A stretch of 64,000 nt of DNA from Actinomyces gaoshouyii (GTDB lineage Bacteria; Actinomycetota; Actinomycetes; Actinomycetales; Actinomycetaceae), in the NCBI RefSeq assembly GCF_002072175.1, contig NZ_MVIV01000008.1, positions 1 through 64,000 on the forward strand, in the 5' to 3' direction. Positions 8,267-16,894 of the stretch are shown in pieces. The position numbers and the translations under genes are program-made. The notes under the pieces were generated by a model, which made no database searches, was not told where the DNA came from, and worked only from the letters and a program-made list of their open reading frames with translations. Numbering within the stretch: position 1 is the stretch's first letter; each line of letters opens with the position of its first letter.

Positions 8267-9211
8267 TCAGAGTCCGAGGAACGCCCTGATCGCAGGCATC
8301 TCCCGCCGGGCCTGGACGAGTCCCGCCTCGAAAGCGGTGGTGAGGCGGTCGTAGCGCAGCTCGCCATTGGCAATGTCCATGCGGTCGGGGCAGTACAGGT
8401 AGGCGCTTCCCTCGGCGCAGCGCCGCTCGAGGTCCTCCAGGGTGGCGTTGTAGTGGCGCGGGCGGTTGATGAGGGCATCGGCGGCCGCGGGGTACTGCCG
8501 CAGGAGCCGTCGGTAGACCTCGGGGCGCTTCTCCTCGGGCTTGCGGTAGCCGGCGGGGCGGGTGGAGATCACGAGGAGGCGCTCATAGCCGTCGGCGAGC
8601 GCGGCATCGGTGGCGAACCCCCCGGTGGGCCCGAGAGCGCCATCGAGGTAGGGGGCGCCGTCGATCTCGACCACGGGCATGAGCACCGGCATGGACGCGG
8701 AGGCCTGGGCGCGGGCGAGGAGATCATCGGGGGTGGGCATGTCGGAGCGGTGGAAGTAGACCTGCTCACCGGTGTCGCAGCGGAAGGCGCCCAGGACGAG
8801 CTCGGCATCGGAGGCCTCGAGGGTCGGCCAGTCGATGGGCATCTCCTCGTCCGGGGCGGAGGTGTGGTGGTAGATGCGATCGGAGTTGAAGTAGCCGCGG
8901 CCGCGGGCGAAGCTGCCCCAGCCACCGGCATCGCCGAGCAGCGGCATGCCGAGGTAGGCCTCGCGGGCGCGCCAGGTGTCGCGGGTGACCATGTTGACGG
9001 CATTGGTCACACCTGCGCTGATGCCGCCCACCCATCCGAACTCCAGGCCCTCCTCCAGCAGGGCGCGCACGAGGGCGCCGGTGTAGGCGCCGCGCATGCC
9101 GCCCCCCTCGAAGACGAGGGCGACGTCGTCGATCCGGGCGGTCGCGGGAGCGGGAGCGTGCAGGGGGTGCCCGTAGGGGTAGTAGCCGGGCTGCTGATTG
9201 CGGGAGGTCAC
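8267..9211 (-). CDS. Patatin-like phospholipase family protein
   Basis: A 314-residue serine acyl hydrolase of the bacterial patatin group (RssA/YjjU-like). The oxyanion loop EGGGMRGAYTG (35-45) and nucleophile elbow GISAG (63-67, Ser65) are present. The dyad aspartate is in YLDGALGP near residue 190. No signal peptide, so a cytoplasmic lipase or regulator acting on membrane lipids is likely. The GTG at 9211 was chosen because TAGCGT ends 6 nt upstream. Confidence 0.92.
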   Translation of the reverse strand: MTSRNQQPGYYPYGHPLHAPAPATARIDDVALVFEGGGMRGAYTGALVRALLEEGLEFGWVGGISAGVTNAVNMVTRDTWRAREAYLGMPLLGDAGGWGSFARGRGYFNSDRIYHHTSAPDEEMPIDWPTLEASDAELVLGAFRCDTGEQVYFHRSDMPTPDDLLARAQASASMPVLMPVVEIDGAPYLDGALGPTGGFATDAALADGYERLLVISTRPAGYRKPEEKRPEVYRRLLRQYPAAADALINRPRHYNATLEDLERRCAEGSAYLYCPDRMDIANGELRYDRLTTAFEAGLVQARREMPAIRAFLGL

Positions 9212-9217
9212 GGCATC

Positions 9218-9223
9218 ACGCTA
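9218..9223 (-). promoter_or_regulatory. -10 box TAGCGT, leaderless promoter of patatin gene
   Basis: The hexamer ends 6 nt before the GTG at 9211; no ribosome binding site is visible. Confidence 0.6.
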
Positions 9224-9243
9224 CCCCTCCCGCCCCTCCTCAT

Positions 9244-9300
9244 CGAGACCGGTCGAAAACAGCATCGAGACCGGTAGATATGAGGATCAAGACCGGTCCG
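9244..9300. repeat. ACCGGTCTCG-family repeat, three half-sites
   Basis: Three CGAGACCGGT-like half-sites in the same orientation, about 22-26 bp apart, in the spacer between the divergent patatin and ene-reductase genes. The third (AAGACCGGT) is degenerate. Confidence 0.75.
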
Positions 9301-9395
9301 TCTCTCTGCCGGGCGCCCCATGTTCCCATGTTCCCCCAGAGGAGAACGATGCTTCTCACCCCGCCTTCCCCCTGCCCTTGGGGCTCGGAGGGTCG

Positions 9396-9401
9396 TAGCG
9401 T
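9396..9401 (+). promoter_or_regulatory. -10 box TAGCGT, leaderless promoter of ene-reductase
   Basis: The hexamer ends 6 nt before the ATG at 9408. Confidence 0.6.
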
Positions 9402-9407
9402 CGCGGC

Positions 9408-10580
9408 ATGAGCACTCCAGGCCTCCTCTCACCCCTCCGGATCGGCCCGTTGACCGCCCGCAACCGCCTGTGGCTGCCGCCCATGTGCATGTACAGCGTT
9501 CAGGAGCACGACGGCGTCGTCACCGACTGGCACGTCCTGCACTACGGGACGCGCGCCGTCGGCGGCTTCGGCACGGTGATCGTCGAGGCCACCGCGGTGA
9601 CCCCCGAGGGGCGGCTGTCCGAGTTCGACCTGGGTCTGTGGGACGACGCTCAGATCGAGGGGCACCGCCGTATCGTCGCGGCGATCCACGACGGCGGCGC
9701 GCTGGCCGGGGTGCAGCTCGGGCACGGCGGCCGCAAGGCGGGCACGCCCCCGTGGCGGCCGGATGTGGCGGGCGCCCGCGCGGGGACGCTTCAGGGCTGG
9801 GACCTCGTGGCGCCCAGCGCGATCGCCTATCCCAGCGAGGGGCACGCGGTCCCGCGCGAGCTGGACGAGGCCGGGATCGCGCGGCTCGTGGAGGCCTTCG
9901 CCCGGGCCGCGCGCCGGGCGGCCGCCGCCGGTTACGACCTCATCGAGATCCATGGCGCGCACGGCTATCTCGTCCACCAGTTCCTCTCGCCGCTGTCCAA
10001 CACCCGCTCCGACGCCTTCGGGGACGATGAGGCGGGCCGCCGCCGCTTCCCGCTCCAGATGGTCGCCGCAGTGCGCCATGCCATCGACGACGCCGGGAGC
10101 GCGGCGGGCGCTACCGGCGGCGCTGAGGCGGCTGCCCCGCGGGCGCTCGGAATCCGCCTGTCGGCCACCGACTGGGCCGAGGGCGGGCTCACCGGCCGGG
10201 ACACCGCGCGCTTCGCGGTCGAGCTCGCGGCCGCCGGCGTCGATGCCATTCATGTGTCCACCGGCGGAAACGTGCCCGGGACGGTGCCGGTGGGCCCTGG
10301 CTACCAGGTGCCCTACGCCGCCCAGGCGCGCGCCGCCCTAGCGGCCTCGGCCGCCGACGGCGGGCCGGGCGCGGGCATCATTGTGGCCGCGGTGGGGGTG
10401 ATCGACTCCGCAGCTCAGGCCGAGGCGATCCTGACCGCGGGCGATGCCGACGCGATCGCAGTGGGCCGCCCAGCCCTGCGGGATCCCTACCTGCCCGTGC
10501 GCTGGGCCCATGAGCTGGGTGTCAACGACTGGCGCGAGGCGGGGCTGCCGGTCCAGTACTGGCGCGGCGCCTGGCGGTGA
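9408..10580 (+). CDS. NADH:flavin oxidoreductase, old-yellow-enzyme family (YqjM-like)
   Basis: A 390-residue FMN-dependent ene-reductase that reduces activated C=C bonds with NAD(P)H. The start LLSPLRIGPLTARNRLWLPPMCMYS is the YqjM-type entry, including the CMYS cysteine region. GVQLGHGGRKAGT, the catalytic-site segment EIHGAHGYLVHQFLSPL (His pair), and the C-terminal FMN phosphate loop DADAIAVGRPALRDPYLP follow in order. Monocistronic. Physiological substrate is unknown; a role in handling reactive electrophiles or xenobiotics is typical. Confidence 0.95.
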   Translation: MSTPGLLSPLRIGPLTARNRLWLPPMCMYSVQEHDGVVTDWHVLHYGTRAVGGFGTVIVEATAVTPEGRLSEFDLGLWDDAQIEGHRRIVAAIHDGGALAGVQLGHGGRKAGTPPWRPDVAGARAGTLQGWDLVAPSAIAYPSEGHAVPRELDEAGIARLVEAFARAARRAAAAGYDLIEIHGAHGYLVHQFLSPLSNTRSDAFGDDEAGRRRFPLQMVAAVRHAIDDAGSAAGATGGAEAAAPRALGIRLSATDWAEGGLTGRDTARFAVELAAAGVDAIHVSTGGNVPGTVPVGPGYQVPYAAQARAALAASAADGGPGAGIIVAAVGVIDSAAQAEAILTAGDADAIAVGRPALRDPYLPVRWAHELGVNDWREAGLPVQYWRGAWR

Positions 10581-10633
10581 AGGTCGGCCGGCCGTTCGGC
10601 GCGCCGTCCGCCCCTGGGGCGTTCGGCGCGCCG

Positions 10634-10690
10634 AACCGGTTTCGATCCTGATTTCGACCGGTCTCGGTGCTGTTTTCGACCGGTTTCGCT
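10634..10690. repeat. ACCGGTCTCG-family repeat, three half-sites
   Basis: Three direct ACCGGT(T/C)TCG half-sites spaced by about 22-24 bp with CTG(A/T)TTTCG linkers, between the ene-reductase stop and the SEC-C gene stop. The last copy abuts the SEC-C stop codon. Confidence 0.8.
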
Positions 10691-11106
10691 CAGAGGGCGG
10701 TCTCGTAGAGCCAGCGGCCGGCGCGGCGGATGAAGCAGCTGCGCTCGGCCAGCTCATCCTCCACGACCCCGCCGCGCCCGTCCCAGGCCCGGTAGCGGGC
10801 CACGAACTCCACGATGCCGGTCTCATCCCCCGCTCCCCCGCCGACCGTCTCCACGATCCGCAGGCCCAGCCAGGCCGTTCCGGGGTGGCAGTACGGCCCG
10901 GGCGGGCGTGTGCGCGGGTGCCAGGTGCGGAAGATGTGGTCCTCGTCGCCGACGACGAAGGCCGAGTACCGCGAGCGCATGAGGGCCTCGGCGGTTGGGG
11001 CGGGGGCGCCGTCGTGGATCGGCTCGCAGCACGCGCCGAACACCGCGCCGCTCCCGCAGGGGCAGGGATCCGATGCGCGCGCCCCGGCGGTGCGCACGCC
11101 GCTCAT
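10690..11106 (-). CDS. YchJ-like SEC-C motif protein (UPF0225)
   Basis: A 138-residue cytoplasmic protein. The zinc-binding SEC-C motif CPCGSGAVFGACC opens the protein (about 14-26), followed by the NTF2-like YchJ fold with RYSAFVVGDEDHIFRTWHP and the FVARYR block. Molecular role unknown. The ATG at 11106 overlaps the stop of the M18 peptidase gene by 4 bp (ATGA), so the two are co-translated; a longer frame reading into the peptidase gene was rejected. Confidence 0.88.
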   Translation of the reverse strand: MSGVRTAGARASDPCPCGSGAVFGACCEPIHDGAPAPTAEALMRSRYSAFVVGDEDHIFRTWHPRTRPPGPYCHPGTAWLGLRIVETVGGGAGDETGIVEFVARYRAWDGRGGVVEDELAERSCFIRRAGRWLYETAL

Positions 11107-12473
11107 GCCCCGGCCCAGTAGGCGGCGAGCGCCTGGGCGAGCCATGGCCCATCGACGACGGCGCACATCTCCCGCTGGGAGTGCATGGACAGGATCGGCT
11201 GGCCGACGTCCGCAGTGGTGATCCCGAGGCGCTGGGCGGTGATCGGCCCGATGGTCGTCCCGCAGGGCACCGCGTTGTTGGACACGAAGACCTGATGGGG
11301 CGCGCCCGCAGCCGCGCAGGCCCGCTCCCAGAGGGCCCGGCCGATCGCGTCGGTGGCGTAGCGCTGCTGGGCGTTGATCTTGAGGACGGGCCCGCCGCCG
11401 AGCACGGGGCGCACGACGGGGTCGTGGAGCCCGCCGTAGCCGGGGTGGACGGAGTGCGCGGCGTCGGCGCTGAGGCAGGTCGAGCGCGCGAGCATCGCCT
11501 CGTAGGCCTCGCCGGTGATCTCCAGCGCCCTCGCCAGGCGCCGCAGGACCTGCTCGAGGAAGGGGCCGGCGGCGCCGGAGCGGGTGCCGGAGCCGACCTC
11601 CTCATGGTCGTTGGCGACCAGGACGACGACATCGCCCGACACCGTCCCACCGCCGACGGTCCGCCCGCCCTCGCCTGAGCACAGCGACTCCAGCGCTACC
11701 AGTGACGCGATCACGGAGCTGAGGTTGTCCAGGCGGGAGGAGGCGATGAACTCGGCCCGGCGGCCGAACCGGGCGGGGGCCTCGGTGGGATAGGTGAGGA
11801 TGTCGTGGCCGGCGAGGTCTCCCCGCTCGATCCCGGCGATCTCGCACAGGTGGGCCTCGACGTCGTCGGCGGCGCCCGCGGCGCCCAGGGCCCAGATGGG
11901 GGCCAGGTGGGCCTGGCGGTCGAGGTGGAGGGACTCGTTGACACTGCGGTCGAGGTGCGGGGCTACCTGGACGACGCGGGCGATGGGGCCGGTTCGCACG
12001 AGGTGGCCGGCGCCGTCACGGGTGACGAGCCTCCCGGCCAGGCCGAGCTCGCGGTCGAGGAAGGAGTTGAGCAGGGGTCCGCCGTAGACCTCGGCCCCGA
12101 TGAGCGAGAAGCCGTCGCGGCCCATCCGGGCCGCCGGCTTGAGCTTGAGGGCGGGGGAGTCGGTGTGCGAGCCGACGATCCGGAAGGCGCTGGCGCTCCC
12201 GGGAGCCTCGGGCAGGACCCAGGCGGCGATGGCGCCGTCGCGGACGGCGTAGCCGCGCCGGGGCGTGGCGGGCCCCCAGGGCTCGGTCTCGTCGAGAGCG
12301 GTGAATCCGGCGGCGGCCAGTCGCCGCGCGGCCTCGGCGGCGGCGTGGTAGGAGCTCGGGGAGGCGGACACGTAGTCCATGAGCTCGCGGGCGTAGACAT
12401 CGACGTCGTGGAGCGCGCCGCGCGCGGTGTCTGCGGGGCCGGAGGGGACGGGCAGTGCGGGTGTCTCGGGCAT
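11103..12473 (-). CDS. M18 family aminopeptidase
   Basis: A 456-residue cytosolic metallo-aminopeptidase that removes N-terminal residues, typically acidic ones. The co-catalytic metal ligands lie in GSHTDSPALKLKP (His and Asp), ASSRLDNLSSV, NDHEEVGS (catalytic Glu) and SADAAHSVHPGY, and a C-terminal SMHSQREM provides the last His. All are intact and length is normal. It is first in a two-gene operon with the SEC-C gene. The ATG at 12473 has GAGGAT 6 nt upstream. Confidence 0.95.
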   Translation of the reverse strand: MPETPALPVPSGPADTARGALHDVDVYARELMDYVSASPSSYHAAAEAARRLAAAGFTALDETEPWGPATPRRGYAVRDGAIAAWVLPEAPGSASAFRIVGSHTDSPALKLKPAARMGRDGFSLIGAEVYGGPLLNSFLDRELGLAGRLVTRDGAGHLVRTGPIARVVQVAPHLDRSVNESLHLDRQAHLAPIWALGAAGAADDVEAHLCEIAGIERGDLAGHDILTYPTEAPARFGRRAEFIASSRLDNLSSVIASLVALESLCSGEGGRTVGGGTVSGDVVVLVANDHEEVGSGTRSGAAGPFLEQVLRRLARALEITGEAYEAMLARSTCLSADAAHSVHPGYGGLHDPVVRPVLGGGPVLKINAQQRYATDAIGRALWERACAAAGAPHQVFVSNNAVPCGTTIGPITAQRLGITTADVGQPILSMHSQREMCAVVDGPWLAQALAAYWAGA

Positions 12474-12479
12474 GGCCGC

Positions 12480-12485
12480 ATCCTC
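12480..12485 (-). promoter_or_regulatory. -10 box GAGGAT, leaderless promoter of M18 peptidase
   Basis: The hexamer ends 6 nt before the ATG at 12473. Confidence 0.5.
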
Positions 12486-12754
12486 GCACCGATGATGAAC
12501 CGGCGCGGATGAGGGCCTTGTTCCTAGTTCCTACCGGTACGGCCGGCGGCCGCCTCCTGCACGTGCGAACGTTCCTGCGAACGTCATTGCCTCGCAGGCG
12601 GGGCCGTCCGCGGGCGGCGCGGCGGAGGGCGCGGCGCCCGTTATCCGCCTGGAGGAGTTGGTCGCGGGGGCGCGGCTGAGCAAGACTTGGATGGCATGGG
12701 GCGCCGCGAGCCACAGCCGGCGGTCCCCGGTCGCGAGCGCGAGGAAGGACTGGT

Positions 12755-13354
12755 ATGGCGAGCACGAGGCCCGAGGCCGCCGTCGTGGCGGGGAAGCGAA
12801 GCGCCGCGCGCGAATCGGCCGCCCCTCTCAGCGCCCCGGAGGCTCCCGGCGGCGCCCCGGCGCCGGCGGCTCGCGCCTCACGCGCCCCCGAGGGCTTCGC
12901 CCGCTTCACCGGGACTGTCCACCGCGCGATCCCAGCGCGCCTGCGCCGCCTCATCCCGGAGACCTTCATCGGCTACGCGGTCATCAACGGCTCGGCCTTC
13001 CTGCTCGACATCGCCTGCCTGAGCGTGTTCTACAACCACCTGCACTGGTGGTACTCCCTGGCGGTCACGATGGGCTACACGATCGCCGGGGTGTACTCGC
13101 TGCTGCTCAACCGCTGGCTCAACTTCCAGTCCCATGAGCACCTGGCCCTCCAGGGCGGCCGCTATTTCATCGGTCTGATCAGCCAGTACGTCATCTTCAT
13201 CCTGGGGCTGTCCAGCCTCCTGCACTGGCTCGGTGTCGACGCGCTGGTGGCCCGGGTCATCTCCGCCTGCTGCGAGGGCCTGTACCTGTACGTGTTCGTG
13301 CGCCTGTGGGTGTTCCGCGACTCTGCCCGCGACAGGGCCCCCGCGTCAGCCTGA
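12755..13354 (+). CDS. GtrA family membrane protein
   Basis: A 199-residue protein with a 60-residue Ala/Pro-rich cytoplasmic N-terminus and four predicted membrane spans typical of GtrA (for example FIGYAVINGSAFLLDIACL and the last RVISACCEGLYLYVFVRLWVF). GtrA-family proteins are thought to help move lipid-linked sugars across the membrane for cell-envelope polysaccharides. The motif LLNRWLNFQS matches the family NF(x)W region. RBS GAGGAAGGA precedes the ATG. No glycosyltransferase is adjacent. Confidence 0.85.
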   Translation: MASTRPEAAVVAGKRSAARESAAPLSAPEAPGGAPAPAARASRAPEGFARFTGTVHRAIPARLRRLIPETFIGYAVINGSAFLLDIACLSVFYNHLHWWYSLAVTMGYTIAGVYSLLLNRWLNFQSHEHLALQGGRYFIGLISQYVIFILGLSSLLHWLGVDALVARVISACCEGLYLYVFVRLWVFRDSARDRAPASA

Positions 13355-13400
13355 TCGGCGGGCCCGGCCCCGCCGCCGTCCCGCTCTCCGCGCCCGCTGC

Positions 13401-14192
13401 TCACCAGTGGGCGCGCGTGGTCTCCGTGGGGCCGTCGAGTTCGGTGAACCCGGCGTCGACGACGCTCACGGGTCTGCTCGCCGCCTCCCATGCGGCGCGA
13501 TCCGGGCGCTCGATGCGCACCCGGAAGCCGTCAGCCGCCCAGGCCTCCCGCAGCGCCTCGGGCATGGCCGCGCTCTCCCAGGCGAGCTGAGCGGCATGGG
13601 CAGCCTGCGCGCAGAGCTTTCCGGAGGTCATCTCATGCAGGGGCGTCACCTCGATGATCACCAGTGCCCCCGACGACGCCGATTCCGCACCAAGAGCAAT
13701 CCGCTGCGGCGCGCTGGCGGGGTCCTTGCCGAGGGCAGCGGTGATGGCGGCGGGCGGGGGCGGGAGGGCCGCGCCGTCGGGGAAATGGGTGCCCTCCACC
13801 TGGGTCTTGGCCAGTGGCTGCGGAAGGGGGCGGACGGGACCGGGGACGAAGGCCCGCGCGGCGGCGCGCCCCCAGCCCAATGGCCCACCCTGCTCGACCG
13901 TGAGGCCGGGCAGCTCCTGGACCTCCTCCCAGCGCTTGCCCCGGGTGCGGCGCACGAGCTTGCGGATACGGCCGTCGCGCCAGTAGCCGACCTCCTGGGC
14001 CCAGGTCCCACCGGGGGCGCTGCGGGGGTCGGCCAGGAGGCGGACGACAGCGCGGGCGGCGGCCTCGGCGACGTCGATCGACCGCGGAGGGGCGACCTTG
14101 TCGTAGCGCACGGCGATCTGCATCGCCCAGGGGGTGGCGCGGTCCGGGCGCCCGGTGGTGGAGTGGCGCCCGTCCGGGGCTGCGGCGCTCAC
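13401..14192 (-). CDS. Pth2-type peptidyl-tRNA hydrolase family protein
   Basis: A 263-residue protein. The C-terminal half contains the PTH2 signature SGKLCAQAAHAAQLAWE, followed by the beta-strand/helix region FRVRIERPDRAAWEAA and DAGFTELDGPTETTRAHW, as in the archaeal/eukaryotic-type enzyme. The N-terminal about 110 residues form an extra domain common in actinobacterial members. The predicted role is release of tRNA from stalled peptidyl-tRNA. The GTG start at 14192 overlaps the upstream stop by 4 bp. A classical Pth is also encoded in this window at 52539-53135. Confidence 0.82.
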   Translation of the reverse strand: MSAAAPDGRHSTTGRPDRATPWAMQIAVRYDKVAPPRSIDVAEAAARAVVRLLADPRSAPGGTWAQEVGYWRDGRIRKLVRRTRGKRWEEVQELPGLTVEQGGPLGWGRAAARAFVPGPVRPLPQPLAKTQVEGTHFPDGAALPPPPAAITAALGKDPASAPQRIALGAESASSGALVIIEVTPLHEMTSGKLCAQAAHAAQLAWESAAMPEALREAWAADGFRVRIERPDRAAWEAASRPVSVVDAGFTELDGPTETTRAHW

Positions 14193-14749
14193 CAGCCGCC
14201 TCCCGCCTGAGCATCGGCGGCGGGCAGGGCCAGATGCGGGATCCAGCTGATGGGCTCATCGAAGCCGTCCTTCAGGAATCCGAAGACGAGCCGCGTGAAC
14301 ACCGTCATGACGACCGCCAGGCCCCGCACCCGCTGGCCGAGCGCGCGCATCCCCAGGCTGAAGGCGCCCGTGCGCCCCACGAGCGGCTCGAGGAGGGCGC
14401 CCGCCATGGCCACGAGGGCGACCGCGTTGCTCAGGGTGGTGAAGAAACGGAGCTGCTGGAGGACGAGGGCGTGTCCGCCGACGATGCCGTCGGCTCGCAG
14501 CGCCGGCTCAAGCTGGTGCCAGAGCCCGTAGCCTGCGAGCCCGATGATGGCGGCGCGCCAGATCCAGGCGAGCATGACCGCGTGCCAGGCGGGCCCTGGG
14601 CGGGCGGCCCCGAAGCCGCCGTCGCCCTCGATCCCCTCATAGCCGGACAAGACGGCGGTGGCGGCCGCGTCTCCCGCGGCAGCGCTGGGGAAGACCTCCA
14701 TCACGCCCTCGGGCCGCGGGCTCAGGGGCTCGGCTCGGCGCTCATTCAT
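14189..14749 (-). CDS. Short membrane protein resembling the N-terminal half of Pr6Pr family
   Basis: A 186-residue protein with about three hydrophobic segments after a 45-residue polar N-terminus. The block QQLRFFTTLSNAVALVAM resembles the FTxLSN signature of Pr6Pr-type six-span proteins. The C-terminus ends shortly after IPHLALP with GGGW, so the last spans of the usual fold are missing. It could be a shortened variant. Coupled (GTGA overlap) to the pth2-like gene. The ATG at 14749 has GAGAAT 7 nt upstream. Family assignment is tentative. Confidence 0.6.
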   Translation of the reverse strand: MNERRAEPLSPRPEGVMEVFPSAAAGDAAATAVLSGYEGIEGDGGFGAARPGPAWHAVMLAWIWRAAIIGLAGYGLWHQLEPALRADGIVGGHALVLQQLRFFTTLSNAVALVAMAGALLEPLVGRTGAFSLGMRALGQRVRGLAVVMTVFTRLVFGFLKDGFDEPISWIPHLALPAADAQAGGGW

Positions 14750-14756
14750 GAGGAGG

Positions 14757-14762
14757 ATTCTC
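14757..14762 (-). promoter_or_regulatory. -10 box GAGAAT, leaderless promoter of Pr6Pr-like/pth2 operon
   Basis: The hexamer ends 7 nt before the ATG at 14749. Confidence 0.5.
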
Positions 14763-14915
14763 GCGCGCCGCCGTCGCCACCGCTACGGCGGGAGCATAGT
14801 GGCGGAGACCATAGGGATCCGATCGCAGCACCCGGGAGCCGGTCCCCACCCCCAGGCTGGGGCGCGTCGGCGCCATGTCCGTCCGCAGGACGACAGTCCC
14901 ATGCGCGAGACCCAT

Positions 14916-14921
14916 TACAGT
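14916..14921 (+). promoter_or_regulatory. -10 box TACAGT, leaderless promoter of M48 protease
   Basis: The hexamer ends 7 nt before the ATG at 14929 and decides this start over an in-frame ATG at 14875. Confidence 0.6.
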
Positions 14922-14928
14922 GCCGCAT

Positions 14929-16164
14929 ATGACGCAGCAGCACTTCCCTGAGACCGTCTCCGGAGCTCCCCTGGACGGGCAGTCCTCGCAGAGCCCCACG
15001 CCGGGCACGGCGCCGGGCGCCCCCACCGGAATGACCTCCGCCGCTCGGGTCCCCCAGACGGTCCAGCCACCGGTGGAGCCCCCCGCCCTCTTCAATGGGG
15101 CGACCATCCACGGATGGTTCGGGATCCGTGCGTTGCGCCATCCCAAGGAGCTCCCTCTCATGGCAGTCTGCGGGCTGCTGACACTGGGCGTCTACGCCTC
15201 ATGGTTGGGCTTCATCGCCTGGTTGATCGTCGACCCCGAGCCCACTGGGGTAGGGGCGGAGGTGCGCTCGTACATCACGAACTCTCTGGACCAGTACCTC
15301 CTCCTCATCCCCCTCCTCCCGATCCTCCTGTGGGCGGCGCGCGCCATCCTGTATGCGCAGCAGCGCGCGCAGGGGGTGCAGATGAGCGTCACGCAGTTCC
15401 CCGAGGGGTACCGGATGGTCGTGGAGGCCGCGCACAATTTCGGGCTACGGCGCGTGCCGGACGCCTATGTGGTGCCCGGCAATGGGACGATCAACGCCTT
15501 CGCCACTGGGCACGGGCTCCGCCGCTACGTCATCATCCACTCCGACCTGTTCGAGGTGGGCGGCTCGGCGCGCGATCCGGAGGCGCTGCGCTTCGTCATC
15601 AATCATGAGGTGGGGCACCTGGCCGCGGGCCACGCCTCCTTCCTGCGCCTGGCGATCACGACACTGGGCATGCAGATCCCGATCATCGGGTCGGCCCTGA
15701 GCCGCGCCCAGGAGTACACGGCGGACAACCACGGCTACGCGGCGTCTCCGCAGGGCGTTCCCGGCACGATAGGACTGATCGCGGCCGGGAAGTACCTGGG
15801 GGCGCAGGTGAACTTCCATGCGCTGGCCGACCGCGCCGTGACGGAGCGGGGCTTCTGGCTCCACGTCGCCTCCTGGTGGACGAGCCACCCGGCGCTGACC
15901 TGGCGCGCGCACGCCCTGCGGGACCGCAGTCGGCCGGGCCGGCTCATGGTCCGTCCGAAGCAGGGCGTCCTCGCCGGGCCGATCAGCCCCGTGGGCCGCG
16001 ATGGCAGCAGGACATGGCCGACACCGGGGCAAGTCCTCGCCGTTATGGACGCCACCCGGCCACGGGTGGCTGCGGAGGAGCAGTTCGGGCGCTACCCGGG
16101 AGTGGAGTACGAGGTCCCGCGCGACGCCGTGCGGCTGACCGATCCCCGGCCGGTCAGCCGCTGA
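14929..16164 (+). CDS. M48 family metallopeptidase
   Basis: A 411-residue membrane-associated zinc protease. A Pro-rich N-terminus is followed by hydrophobic segments (VCGLLTLGVYASWLGFIAWL and YLLLIPLLPILLWAARAIL). The catalytic motif is HEVGH (about 226-230) with the downstream third ligand in EYTADNHGY. Relatives (HtpX, Ste24 type) take part in membrane protein quality control. Monocistronic, convergent with the GNAT-like gene. Confidence 0.92.
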   Translation: MTQQHFPETVSGAPLDGQSSQSPTPGTAPGAPTGMTSAARVPQTVQPPVEPPALFNGATIHGWFGIRALRHPKELPLMAVCGLLTLGVYASWLGFIAWLIVDPEPTGVGAEVRSYITNSLDQYLLLIPLLPILLWAARAILYAQQRAQGVQMSVTQFPEGYRMVVEAAHNFGLRRVPDAYVVPGNGTINAFATGHGLRRYVIIHSDLFEVGGSARDPEALRFVINHEVGHLAAGHASFLRLAITTLGMQIPIIGSALSRAQEYTADNHGYAASPQGVPGTIGLIAAGKYLGAQVNFHALADRAVTERGFWLHVASWWTSHPALTWRAHALRDRSRPGRLMVRPKQGVLAGPISPVGRDGSRTWPTPGQVLAVMDATRPRVAAEEQFGRYPGVEYEVPRDAVRLTDPRPVSR

Positions 16165-16198
16165 CAGCCGCGGACGGCGGGAGGTCCGGCGGGGTGGT

Positions 16199-16882
16199 TC
16201 AGGCCGCGCCGTCGGACCCTTCTTCCTCCGGGCGCGCCCGGGGCTCGCGGACGAGCAGTGCGCCATCACCGGTGGGGAAGGTGATGCCTGCGTAGTGAGG
16301 GCGCTGCTCCACCTTCTTGAAGCCGGCGGCGAGGTGGCTGGCGACGACGGCGTGCTCGCCGGCCTCGACGAAAGCCCACAGTGGGGCGCCGGGGTCTGCG
16401 ATGTCGACCGCCTCGGCGAGGCCCTCGAGAAGATCGCGGCCGATGGGGCGGGTCTTGGCGGCTGGGTCGAGGATGAGACCGGTGACCATCCAGGAGGCTT
16501 CCCGGCCCTCGTCGGGGTCGGCGGGCAGGAGGAAGGCGCCCGCGAGGGCCACGGAGATCGCGGCGTCGACGTCGTCGGGATGGGCGGGGTCCTCCAAGGA
16601 GGCGAGGACGAGCACGGGGATCGAGTCGATCATGCCGGGGGCGGCCTCGAGTGCCTCCTGGATCGTGGTCCCGCGCAGTGCCAGGAGCCGGGCGACGCGG
16701 TGGGTGTCGCGGGCATCGGCCTGCCAGAGCATGAGGCGCCCGTCGGCCAGGGCCGCGGCGAGAGCGGCGGCTCCGGGAGCTCCGGGGGCAGTGCCCGGGC
16801 CCGCGGCGGCCTCCCCGGCCCAGTCGGCGGCGGCCGCCGCGAGGATCCCGTCGATGGGCCCGGAGGGCGTCGAGTTCGTCAT
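16199..16882 (-). CDS. GNAT-like hypothetical protein
   Basis: A 227-residue cytoplasmic protein. The C-terminal half shows an acetyltransferase-like pattern: SWMVTGLILDPAAKTRPIGRDLLEGL (acetyl-CoA loop equivalent), ALWAFVEAGEHAVVASHLAAGFKKV and a final strand. The N-terminal half is Ala-rich and unassigned, so it may be a variant GNAT domain or only share the fold. Substrate unknown. The ATG at 16882 has TAGGCT 6 nt upstream. Confidence 0.6.
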   Translation of the reverse strand: MTNSTPSGPIDGILAAAAADWAGEAAAGPGTAPGAPGAAALAAALADGRLMLWQADARDTHRVARLLALRGTTIQEALEAAPGMIDSIPVLVLASLEDPAHPDDVDAAISVALAGAFLLPADPDEGREASWMVTGLILDPAAKTRPIGRDLLEGLAEAVDIADPGAPLWAFVEAGEHAVVASHLAAGFKKVEQRPHYAGITFPTGDGALLVREPRARPEEEGSDGAA

Positions 16883-16888
16883 GGCCTC

Positions 16889-16894
16889 AGCCTA
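16889..16894 (-). promoter_or_regulatory. -10 box TAGGCT, leaderless promoter of GNAT-like gene
   Basis: The hexamer ends 6 nt before the ATG at 16882. Confidence 0.6.
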
